Positions 51,219 to 58,956 of a stretch of 64,000 bases of DNA are shown here, one piece after another (position 1 is the first letter of the stretch; each line of letters opens with the position of its first letter). The stretch is from Marinilabilia salmonicolor JCM 21150. GTDB lineage: Bacteria > Bacteroidota > Bacteroidia > Bacteroidales > Marinilabiliaceae. A program made the position numbers and the translations under genes. The notes below the pieces were generated by a model, which had not been told where the DNA came from, ran no database searches, and was given only the letters and a program-made list of their open reading frames with translations. The stretch lies in assembly GCF_000259075.1 (NCBI RefSeq), contig NZ_AJKI01000014.1:1-64000 (forward strand), given 5' to 3'.

Positions 51219-52319
51219 ATGAAGTTTACCAATAAAAAAACAAAAAAGAGTTCAGCCCGAACTCTTTCAATCTTGTTTTTTCAGGAGACGAAAGAGAGTA
51301 TACTGAAGAGCCTTCAGGAATACATTGAATGGAATCATTTTACGCAGACTCAATATTTCAACACTCATCCACTACCTTTAAAATTCAAATACTCGGGAGA
51401 CGTGACCGATTTTCAGCAATCGTTTCCGCAAAAACCTACGCATGAATTATTTGTGGTGGGCACCCCTCCGGACGGACTGGTTTCGCACGAAATATTGCTT
51501 ACATTAAAACTCTCGGGTGCCATCATAAAACTTATTCCTGCAGAAATAGATCTTCTTACCGGACTTGTAGAAATAAGCCACATCCATGACATTCCGCACA
51601 TAAAGCTCTTTCCCGATAAAATCGGTACAACTCAAAAATACCTGAAAAAACTTTTGGCCATTTTCATTTCCATTCCGGGAATTATCCTGACCGGACTCAT
51701 GTTGCCGTTAATTACCCTGCTGATCAAAACGACCTCCCGGGGACCTGTACTTTACAGACAAAAGAGACTGGGTAAAAATGCCCGACCTTTTACGCTTTAT
51801 AAATTTCGGACCATGCGAGCCGATGCAGAAAAAGATGGCCCTCAGCTGTCAGGAGACCATGACACGAGAATTACCCGGACCGGGAAATTCCTCAGATACT
51901 GGCACATTGACGAGTTGCCTCAATTCTGGAACATTCTCAAAGGGGACATGGCATTGGTAGGCCCCCGACCGGAACGCCCTTTCTTTGCACATTTTTTATC
52001 TCAGAAAATCCCTTACTACAAAGTCATTTATCAGCAGAAACCGGGACTTACCTCTCTGGGAATGATAAAATATGGTTATGCAAGCAATACAGAAGAGATG
52101 ACAGATCGCCTGTTCTATGACATTGTCTATCTTAACAATCCATCCCTCGCGATGGATTCCAGAATACTATTGAGCACCATCCGTTACCTGGCACTAAAGA
52201 TATTTTACAGCCCATCAGAAAAGAGACGAGAGAAAAGACAGGATGAACTGAAAACGCTTACGTCAAGTAATGACCCCATTGTACGATGGTTGTCCTTTCA
52301 AAACAAAGTAAATGGTTAG
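51219..52319 (+). CDS. Undecaprenyl-phosphate sugar-1-phosphate transferase (bacterial sugar transferase family)
   Basis: 366 residues. An N-terminal ~130-residue alpha/beta part (TLSILFFQETKES ... ELFVVGTPPDG), then the membrane-inserted helix (LLAIFISIPGIILTGLMLPL) and a PF02397 catalytic domain with LYRQKRLGKNARPF, KFRTMR, the Asp-Glu pair in HIDELPQFWNILKGDM and GPRPERPFF. Such monotopic phosphoglycosyl transferases load the first sugar phosphate onto undecaprenyl phosphate for capsule, exopolysaccharide or O-antigen synthesis. It stands alone here, without other polysaccharide genes, so the product is unknown. Confidence 0.92.
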   Translation: MKFTNKKTKKSSARTLSILFFQETKESILKSLQEYIEWNHFTQTQYFNTHPLPLKFKYSGDVTDFQQSFPQKPTHELFVVGTPPDGLVSHEILLTLKLSGAIIKLIPAEIDLLTGLVEISHIHDIPHIKLFPDKIGTTQKYLKKLLAIFISIPGIILTGLMLPLITLLIKTTSRGPVLYRQKRLGKNARPFTLYKFRTMRADAEKDGPQLSGDHDTRITRTGKFLRYWHIDELPQFWNILKGDMALVGPRPERPFFAHFLSQKIPYYKVIYQQKPGLTSLGMIKYGYASNTEEMTDRLFYDIVYLNNPSLAMDSRILLSTIRYLALKIFYSPSEKRREKRQDELKTLTSSNDPIVRWLSFQNKVNG

Positions 52320-52338
52320 TGTTTAAGCCTTAACCAAC

Positions 52339-52368
52339 AAAAAAGGCCGGAATTTTCCGACCTTTTTT
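52339..52368. terminator. Bidirectional terminator between sugar transferase and GH13 genes
   Basis: AAAAAAGGCCGGAA and TTCCGACCTTTTTT form a stem with one unpaired base and flanking A/T tracts on both strands; convergent genes end on either side. Confidence 0.88.
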
Positions 52369-52393
52369 GACTATGAAAAATTGAATCTGCGTG

Positions 52394-55180
52394 TTATTCT
52401 TTAATTATTTTATGCCAGGAAGAACTGTCCTTGCCGGTTGAAATCTCCATAAGGTATAAACCGGTGGCCAGCGATGACAAATCATAAGAGTTCTTTCCTT
52501 CTGCTGACTCCTCAAACACAACTCTGCCGGAGAAATCATATACCACAACTCCTGAGACTTGTTGATTCCCCAAAGTTTCAATATAGATTTTATTTTCAAC
52601 CGGATTTGGGAAAACGCTTGTCCCGTTCGCATTCTCAAAAACGTCGGGCCCGGTGGATGTCACATTCCTGAAACCCGGCAACTTTTCTGACGTGTAAAGA
52701 ACAAATTCTCCGGGGCGAAGTGAGATCATCATATTCTCATTAGTAACATTAATGCTGTCGCCCTGGAAATGATTGTACCACCATCCAGTGCGACTGAAAA
52801 AAGCCTCTTTACTTCCTTTTTCCAGTCCGAAATTTCCAACCAGACGTACATCAACCTCTGTGCCGTTTAAAGCAATTCGTTTTAGAGCTCCGGAGACGTC
52901 CATTCCAAAGTCAGCTGTTGAGAAAACTTCATGGGTCTTCCGAAGCTGAATCATTTCAGCATAGAAGTTCCACAACGACTCCCGGGCATAATCCTCCAGG
53001 TAATCCCACTTTGGTGGCTTTTGCCCAAGACGCCCTCCATCATCAATACTCACATCATAACCCAGTTCGCCAAATTGCCAGATCATTTTAGGACCGGGAA
53101 TTGACATCAGGAAGGTAGAAGCCATAGCAGAGCGCAGCAGAGCAGTTTCAAGCTCACGAACATCATAACCATTGGAAGAGTCTCCAAAATTAAGGGCCCT
53201 GTACATCACCCGCTCTTCGTCATGACTCTCCATATAAGCCACCACATTGGGAAAATCCCATCCGCGTTGTTGATAGGAAGCCCATGAAAAGTCTGATTTG
53301 CCGTCAGAATTATAGCCCATCACCCCTTCGCTAAAGGGATGATTCATATTGCCCCACAAAAGTATTCCATGATCAGCAAGAACACGTTCTTCCGAATTAT
53401 CTGACAAATGCTCAAATATAACTATGGCATCCGAATTTCTTTCCCAAATCTCATTGGTCATCCTTTTTAAAATCCCAATCCGACTGGCATCATAATCGCT
53501 GGCCCATGAATTGGTGCCATAAGGAGTATTGGTAAAACCCTTGGTGAAGTCAAACCGAAAACCGTCAATTCTGAATTCAGACATCCAGTATGAGTTAATG
53601 CTGTCAATTAGTTCACGGGTATATGCACTTTCATGGTTAAAATCATACCCCCATTGCGCAGCGGTATTTTCCATATTGTGATCACGGTTGTACCAGGGAT
53701 TATTCGCGGCGGGTTTTTCTCCATCCCAATACATTCTTACAAGAGGAGACTGGCCAAAACTATGATTCAGAACCATATCCATAATAACAGCAATACCTCT
53801 AGCATGACATTCATCCACAAACTCTTTATAATCATTTACAGTACCATAAGCTTTATCCGTAGCAAAATAGAAAGAAGGATTGTATCCCCAGCTGTCATTT
53901 CCCTCAAATTCGTTGAATGGCATCAATTCGATGGCATTTACGCCCAATCGTTGCAGATAGTCCAGGGTGTCGGTCACTGTTTTGATGTCCTGTGCTGAAG
54001 TAAAATCACGAATCAGCAATTCATAAATCACCAAATCTTCAGAGGCGGGAGCGACAAAGTCAGCTGTTTTCCATACATACTCATCCGGAGTAGTCGTAAA
54101 AACAGAAACAATACCATCTGCCCCCTTAGCTGTGGGATAAGGCTTGAGCCCGGGATAAATATCTTCAGGAATATATCGGTCATTCCAGGGATCCAGTACT
54201 TTATTGGTATAAGGATCAGCCACTTTCACTTCCCCGTCAATATAATACTGATAGGCGTATTCTTCTCCGGCTGTAAGTCCCGTAGTAGTCAACCAGAAAA
54301 ACTCCCCATCCTTTTTCATTTGAGCATCAGGACGAGGTTCCCAATTATTGAAATCGCCCAAAACGTACACAAACTCCTTTTCAGGTGCCTGAAGAAGCAA
54401 AGTTACTGTGTTCTCGTCGATGATATTGACTCCGTTTTTCAATCCTTCCGGCCGTGGTTCTGCAACCACAGGTTCCTGGATATAAAAATTAACCGTATCG
54501 GCATCGGTTTCTGTTCCTGCTGAAGCCACCAATATCAGTTGATGACTGCCCTCATTCGGAGCATTGAAAGAATAAGTCAACTCACCCGAGGTGGAAGTCT
54601 CTACGGATGCATCATCGAGATAAAGCTCCAGTGTTTCGGCATCCTGTCCCTGCCCGGTCACATTAATCAAAGCACCCGGACTGAAAAGAGTACCATCGGC
54701 AGGTTCGGCCAATAAGGCGGTCAATCCGGAAGAATAAACATCAACCATGATGTCTTTACCGCCTTCATCCTTACCTTCTTTCCAGCTACCATTCACCTCA
54801 GCCTCACTTCTGAATACAAAAGCCATTTTCAGGATCTCTTCCCCATCGGGAACCCCATAATAACTCCTGAGATCAGGAGTGATTGCCAACTCATAGGTGT
54901 TTTCGGCAACCCTGGTCAGTTTTGCTTTTTCAACATTCACCCCCCAGTCGGCCACCACATATTTCCAATCCGAATCACCAGTACTTTCACTGGTAATAAC
55001 ACCTGTGTGGGCATAAACATCCCCTGTATAATCCTCCAGTCCTCCTGTACCCTGAGTAGCATCAAATGTTACTACAATCTCACTTCCTTCGACAGGGATT
55101 GCAGGTTGAGTTGAAACTACCTGAGCCGATACCCAGGTAGTTACAAACCCTATGAACATGAAAAAAAAGAGTCGCTTCAT
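52394..55180 (-). CDS. Secreted multidomain GH13 amylase with CBM48-like domain and T9SS sorting domain
   Basis: 928 residues from the ATG at 55178-55180 (a TTG seven codons upstream is unlikely); signal peptide MKRLFFFMFIGFVTTWVSAQ. Order: N-terminal beta domain (~20-150), Ig-like domain (~155-235), CBM48/E-set (FVYVLGDFNNWEPRPDAQM, ~258-345), GH13 barrel (~385-720) with DMVLNHSF, GFRFDFTKGF (Asp ~544), IVIFEHLSD (Glu ~590) and MESHDEER (Asp ~654), C-domain, and a T9SS type A domain (SVFPNPVENKIYIE). It should cut or debranch alpha-glucans at the cell surface. It lies downstream of the sus operon on the same strand but beyond a terminator, so it has its own promoter. Confidence 0.92.
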   Translation of the reverse strand: MKRLFFFMFIGFVTTWVSAQVVSTQPAIPVEGSEIVVTFDATQGTGGLEDYTGDVYAHTGVITSESTGDSDWKYVVADWGVNVEKAKLTRVAENTYELAITPDLRSYYGVPDGEEILKMAFVFRSEAEVNGSWKEGKDEGGKDIMVDVYSSGLTALLAEPADGTLFSPGALINVTGQGQDAETLELYLDDASVETSTSGELTYSFNAPNEGSHQLILVASAGTETDADTVNFYIQEPVVAEPRPEGLKNGVNIIDENTVTLLLQAPEKEFVYVLGDFNNWEPRPDAQMKKDGEFFWLTTTGLTAGEEYAYQYYIDGEVKVADPYTNKVLDPWNDRYIPEDIYPGLKPYPTAKGADGIVSVFTTTPDEYVWKTADFVAPASEDLVIYELLIRDFTSAQDIKTVTDTLDYLQRLGVNAIELMPFNEFEGNDSWGYNPSFYFATDKAYGTVNDYKEFVDECHARGIAVIMDMVLNHSFGQSPLVRMYWDGEKPAANNPWYNRDHNMENTAAQWGYDFNHESAYTRELIDSINSYWMSEFRIDGFRFDFTKGFTNTPYGTNSWASDYDASRIGILKRMTNEIWERNSDAIVIFEHLSDNSEERVLADHGILLWGNMNHPFSEGVMGYNSDGKSDFSWASYQQRGWDFPNVVAYMESHDEERVMYRALNFGDSSNGYDVRELETALLRSAMASTFLMSIPGPKMIWQFGELGYDVSIDDGGRLGQKPPKWDYLEDYARESLWNFYAEMIQLRKTHEVFSTADFGMDVSGALKRIALNGTEVDVRLVGNFGLEKGSKEAFFSRTGWWYNHFQGDSINVTNENMMISLRPGEFVLYTSEKLPGFRNVTSTGPDVFENANGTSVFPNPVENKIYIETLGNQQVSGVVVYDFSGRVVFEESAEGKNSYDLSSLATGLYLMEISTGKDSSSWHKIIKE

Positions 55181-55350
55181 ATTTTTTATTTTGTATTTCA
55201 AATTTCAGAATCCTATTAAACCTCAAATTCACTTCAGGTAAATCCTTAATTACAACTTCCAATATCAGAACAATCCTCTCAAACAGGATGGATTCATACG
55301 ATAAAATTTATTTTTAAAGCTTGAAAGTATCTGTCATAATTTTATTTGGT

Positions 55351-55364
55351 GACACTTAAGTGTC
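55351..55364. promoter_or_regulatory. 14-bp palindrome upstream of the minus-strand amylase
   Basis: GACACTTAAGTGTC is a perfect palindrome ~170 bp before the amylase ATG. It could be an operator; no family match was recognised, and it is not the LacI-type GCAAACGTTTGC. Confidence 0.35.
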
Positions 55365-55431
55365 GTATCATTATCATTTTAAAAGAATCAGTCCCAAACA
55401 CATCTTAATTGTTCAAAATAAAACAAGTAAA

Positions 55432-55646
55432 TAGTGTTTGTCTATAAAGTCCAACTTCTGCGTTGTTACTCAAAATCTAAATCCTCAAACACATTAGTAT
55501 TCTACGGTTTAAGTTTTTCACACGTTTTGAATTTGAACTTTCTATCTCAACCACATGAAAAACGCTTAGTTAATAGTCAAGTGTCTGGTCAGAAAATGCC
55601 AGTTGAAAGGCCAGCGAAGCAAATGGTACTTTATCGACAGACACTA
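55432..55646. repeat. Chimeric MITE-like element (family B left part, B' right part)
   Basis: Begins TAGTGTTTGTCTATAAAGT and follows family B through AAAAACGCTTAGTTAATAG. It then switches to inverted B' sequence (GTGTCTGGTCAGAAAATGCC, GGTACTTTATCGACAGACACTA). It lies in the 680-bp gap between the susE/F terminator and the amylase; nothing else is recognised there. Confidence 0.72.
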
Positions 55647-55812
55647 AATAATCCTCAGATCATACAGAAAAACACCTTCATTTTAGTTTTTACGTTCTTT
55701 CACTTCAGTGACAATAACTCCCCGCTCGAATCATAACAACTGACAACCTTTTGATTTACAAACAACAAAATATCATTCATTTTCTTGAAAAAATAAAGCT
55801 ATGCTCGTAAAC

Positions 55813-55848
55813 AAAAAACACGGACCCGGAGAATACTCCGGATCCGTG
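55813..55848 (-). terminator. Terminator of the susC-susD-susE/F operon
   Basis: On the minus strand CACGGATCCGGAG and CTCCGGGTCCGTG form a 13-bp stem with one mismatch, followed by TTTTTT, ~15 bp after the stop. Confidence 0.9.
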
Positions 55849-55862
55849 GTGTAAAACTTGAT

Positions 55863-57371
55863 TTATTGTAATGTAATTGATCCTGTACTATCCTTGAAGT
55901 TAAGATCAATTTTATATGTACCTGCTTCCACAGCGACAGGCTCCTGATCTCCACCGGTACCTCTGAATTCAATATTACCACTATATATCATAAATTCAGA
56001 CTGCCACCAATCCCCAACCTCAAAGTAAGAATGCCCGGCATACATTCTAAGGTTGGCACCAAGCAGAGGCCCTTCATAGGTAATCACCTCATTGGCATTA
56101 TCAACGGTAAAGAGGTAATCTGTATTTCCTCCATCCCAACTACCAATGGCATCACCAATCAGGTAAATCTCGGGATCTTGCACTGAAATCTTTTCAGCAT
56201 CCAGGTCAACAACAACCATATAATATCCGCTTTCGGCAGGAGCAACAATATTATCTGACCCCTTGCTGTATTCTCCGTTCCCCAGGTCTTCAGCGGCTCC
56301 AAAATCACCTTTCCATTCTCTCTGTGGGGCAAACTTAAAATTACCTCCACCTTCAAGCCAAACAATTTTCCAAAACATGTTTGGATGTGAATTAACAGGA
56401 ACCATAGGAGCATCTGTCAGATCCCATTGCCATCCGTCGGGTGTTCCATCGCTATCAGAATCATCCATATTCAGAGCATCACCTACCATAAATAAAGTTT
56501 CCGGATATTCAGCAACTTCCACATCCGCTGTCTTTTCAGTAGTGAATGAATCAGCTCCACGAGCATTCCACACATACTTAACAGTATATATTCCGTTCTC
56601 AGACCAGGAAAAATTGTCTCCACCTGATTCCAATTCATCAACACTACCGCCAAAATTAGTATTCACGGTTACACCTTTGTTTCCTTCACCCAGGTCCAAT
56701 TCTTCATCAAGAAAAATTTTCCATCCTCCTGAGTAACGCAGTTTAAACGTTCCTTCAAGGAGTTCAACACCTTCTTGACGAAATACCACAGAGTCAAGAC
56801 TGAAAGTTTCCATGGTTAACTCTGTATCACCAGACCAGCCACCGGGAGTTGCATCACCTATGAGGCCCCATTTAACCTCCGACACAGAAACTTTACCCAC
56901 TTCCTCATCGAAAACAACATGATATAAACCATCATTAGGCACCGTAAAAGCTGTTGAAGTTTTCACCAAAGAACCTTTTCGCAGTGAAGCCCCTTTGGGC
57001 TCATCACCATGTCTTTCTTCATCAGGAATCTCGGCAAAATCATCACCGGGTCCCCACATGTTATTATCAGCACCTTCAACGGTAAGAATATTGAAGCCTT
57101 CCTGTCCTTGTTTTACAGCAATATAGATTTCAAAAAGGGATGCACGTTCTTCCTGAAGCACCTCATTCTTAGCCATTCTAAGACGAGCTGCAGATTCCGT
57201 TTCCTCAAAAACAATTCCGGAACCAATAATGTACATTCCATCCAAAGAAGGAACATCCTTGGTGCTGTTCAGAATTATTTGCTCATAATCTTTGTCCTCC
57301 TCACACGAGGAAAACATCATAACTGCCCCGATAGTCAGGAACAACCACTTCGATATATTTTTTATTTTCAT
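55863..57371 (-). CDS. SusE/SusF-like starch-binding outer-membrane lipoprotein
   Basis: 502 residues with lipobox MFSSC (Cys ~23). Several beta-sandwich modules in series: an N-terminal module (SLDGMYIIGSGIVFEE), a SusE-like linker (WGLIGDATPGGWSGDTEL ... FRQEGVELLEGTFKLRY), then LFMVGDALNMDDSDSDGTPDGWQW and YLIGDAIGSWDGGNTDYLF, each with the F/Y-x-x-GDAxxWD pattern of SusE/F starch-binding domains. It holds alpha-glucans near the SusC/D transporter. It starts 31 bp after susD. Its C-terminal module is clearly paralogous to the partial gene at 63370-64000. Confidence 0.88.
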   Translation of the reverse strand: MKIKNISKWLFLTIGAVMMFSSCEEDKDYEQIILNSTKDVPSLDGMYIIGSGIVFEETESAARLRMAKNEVLQEERASLFEIYIAVKQGQEGFNILTVEGADNNMWGPGDDFAEIPDEERHGDEPKGASLRKGSLVKTSTAFTVPNDGLYHVVFDEEVGKVSVSEVKWGLIGDATPGGWSGDTELTMETFSLDSVVFRQEGVELLEGTFKLRYSGGWKIFLDEELDLGEGNKGVTVNTNFGGSVDELESGGDNFSWSENGIYTVKYVWNARGADSFTTEKTADVEVAEYPETLFMVGDALNMDDSDSDGTPDGWQWDLTDAPMVPVNSHPNMFWKIVWLEGGGNFKFAPQREWKGDFGAAEDLGNGEYSKGSDNIVAPAESGYYMVVVDLDAEKISVQDPEIYLIGDAIGSWDGGNTDYLFTVDNANEVITYEGPLLGANLRMYAGHSYFEVGDWWQSEFMIYSGNIEFRGTGGDQEPVAVEAGTYKIDLNFKDSTGSITLQ

Positions 57372-57402
57372 AATATTTCAATTTTATGATTTTAGCAGAA
57401 AC

Positions 57403-58944
57403 CTATTTGGGTTCTTCCAATAAGTTTGGATTTGCATCTGAAGCCCATTTGGGAATCGGGAAAGTAGAAACGCCAACTTTAGCCTCTTTTTCCCACCATT
57501 GTTTTTCAAACTCCCCAAACCGGATTAAATCCTGACGGCGATGACCTTCCAGCCACAATTCACGTCCACGTTCATCCAATAAATCATCCAATGAAGCACC
57601 AATAATATCATCGACTCCTGCTCTGTCTCTTATTTCGTTGATTAAATCATCCCCATCTCCAGGGTTTCCGAGACGAATCTGAGTTTCAGCTTTCATCAGT
57701 TTTGCATCAGTAATCCTAAACAATGGAAAATCATTACTCAAACTTTCTTTTGCACCATTGGCAATTTCAAATTTTTTCATGCGTGCTCCACCAAATTTAA
57801 CATATGCATAACCATCCACATCGGTGGTCATCCATAAATTCTGTAGCTTAGGCAAGATATAAACCTGCTTATCATCGTCCAGTTCACTATAGAATGGTTC
57901 ATCTCCTGTCCATCCGGGATTATCGTCATCAATGAGTGGTTCTCCACCCTGAGTGTACTGAGGGCCCCAGATCATCCAGGATGTCTTTCGAAGATCATTC
58001 TCCTCATACAAGTCAAACTGCATTGGAGTTGCGGCAAAACCATTCCACGGTCCCACTGCCATACCAAAGGTTTTATTATGTAAGTAATGCAACGAACGCA
58101 TGTGCAATCTGAACCCCTGATAAGTATCCTCGTCAAAGGGAATAGAGAAAATGATTTCAGAGGAATTCTCATTCTGCGTGGCAAAAGGAGACATTAAATC
58201 TGTGGCCATTGCATAAGGACCCGCTAAAACTTCATCCAGTGCATCAGAGGCTTCCTGCCACTGAGGTGTACCGGTGTAAACCTCGGCATTCAGGTATAAC
58301 TTGGCCAACAGCATATAAGCCATATATTGGTTCGCCAGATACTTCTTGTCGGATGCCTCCAGTAATGAAACATTGGCCTCCAACTCTGTAACCAGATTAT
58401 TAAAAACATCTTCCCTTGATATCTTAAAAGGTTGTTCCGGTGCATCTTTTGCTGATGTCAGGTATGGAATATCCCCATAATTATCCATCAACAAATAGTA
58501 ATAGAAAGCTCTCATTGTTTCAACCTCGGCAATCACCTTCTTAACATCATCCGTTTGTTCAAACGTTTTGAGCCGATCAATAACCTGATTACTACGAGTT
58601 ACACCATCATAGAGGTTAGACCACATATTATTAACAGCGTCAACATCATTCGACCATGTATGTTGATGCAATACCCGCCATTTACCGCCATCATCCCAGT
58701 CGGTATCACGAGTTGGAGCACAATATCCGTCACCAGTGATAATTTGAGCCAAATACCAATAACCCTGATCATCAATCAGATCTTTCAGTTTAGAGTAAGC
58801 GTCCACAGACAAACTGGCTATTTGCCCTTCATTTTCAGGATATTGATCCGCAGGAATCGACTCATAAAGTTCCTCATCCAAATCTGTACACCCAATTCCT
58901 GCGAAAAGAGCAAACAGCAGAGGTAATATAATATATTTTTTCAT
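57403..58944 (-). CDS. SusD/RagB-type lipoprotein of the alpha-glucan locus
   Basis: 513 residues, lipobox AGIGC (Cys ~19). N-terminal TPR-like part with VIAEVETMRAFYYYLLMDNYGDIP and C-terminal RagB/SusD domain with LLDERGRELWLEGHRRQDLIRFGEFEKQW, an excellent match to the conserved ExxGHRRxDLIRFG segment. It binds starch-like oligosaccharides on the cell surface over the SusC pore. 12 bp downstream of susC and 31 bp upstream of the SusE/F-like gene. Confidence 0.95.
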   Translation of the reverse strand: MKKYIILPLLFALFAGIGCTDLDEELYESIPADQYPENEGQIASLSVDAYSKLKDLIDDQGYWYLAQIITGDGYCAPTRDTDWDDGGKWRVLHQHTWSNDVDAVNNMWSNLYDGVTRSNQVIDRLKTFEQTDDVKKVIAEVETMRAFYYYLLMDNYGDIPYLTSAKDAPEQPFKISREDVFNNLVTELEANVSLLEASDKKYLANQYMAYMLLAKLYLNAEVYTGTPQWQEASDALDEVLAGPYAMATDLMSPFATQNENSSEIIFSIPFDEDTYQGFRLHMRSLHYLHNKTFGMAVGPWNGFAATPMQFDLYEENDLRKTSWMIWGPQYTQGGEPLIDDDNPGWTGDEPFYSELDDDKQVYILPKLQNLWMTTDVDGYAYVKFGGARMKKFEIANGAKESLSNDFPLFRITDAKLMKAETQIRLGNPGDGDDLINEIRDRAGVDDIIGASLDDLLDERGRELWLEGHRRQDLIRFGEFEKQWWEKEAKVGVSTFPIPKWASDANPNLLEEPK

Positions 58945-58956
58945 AATTGTTCTTTT

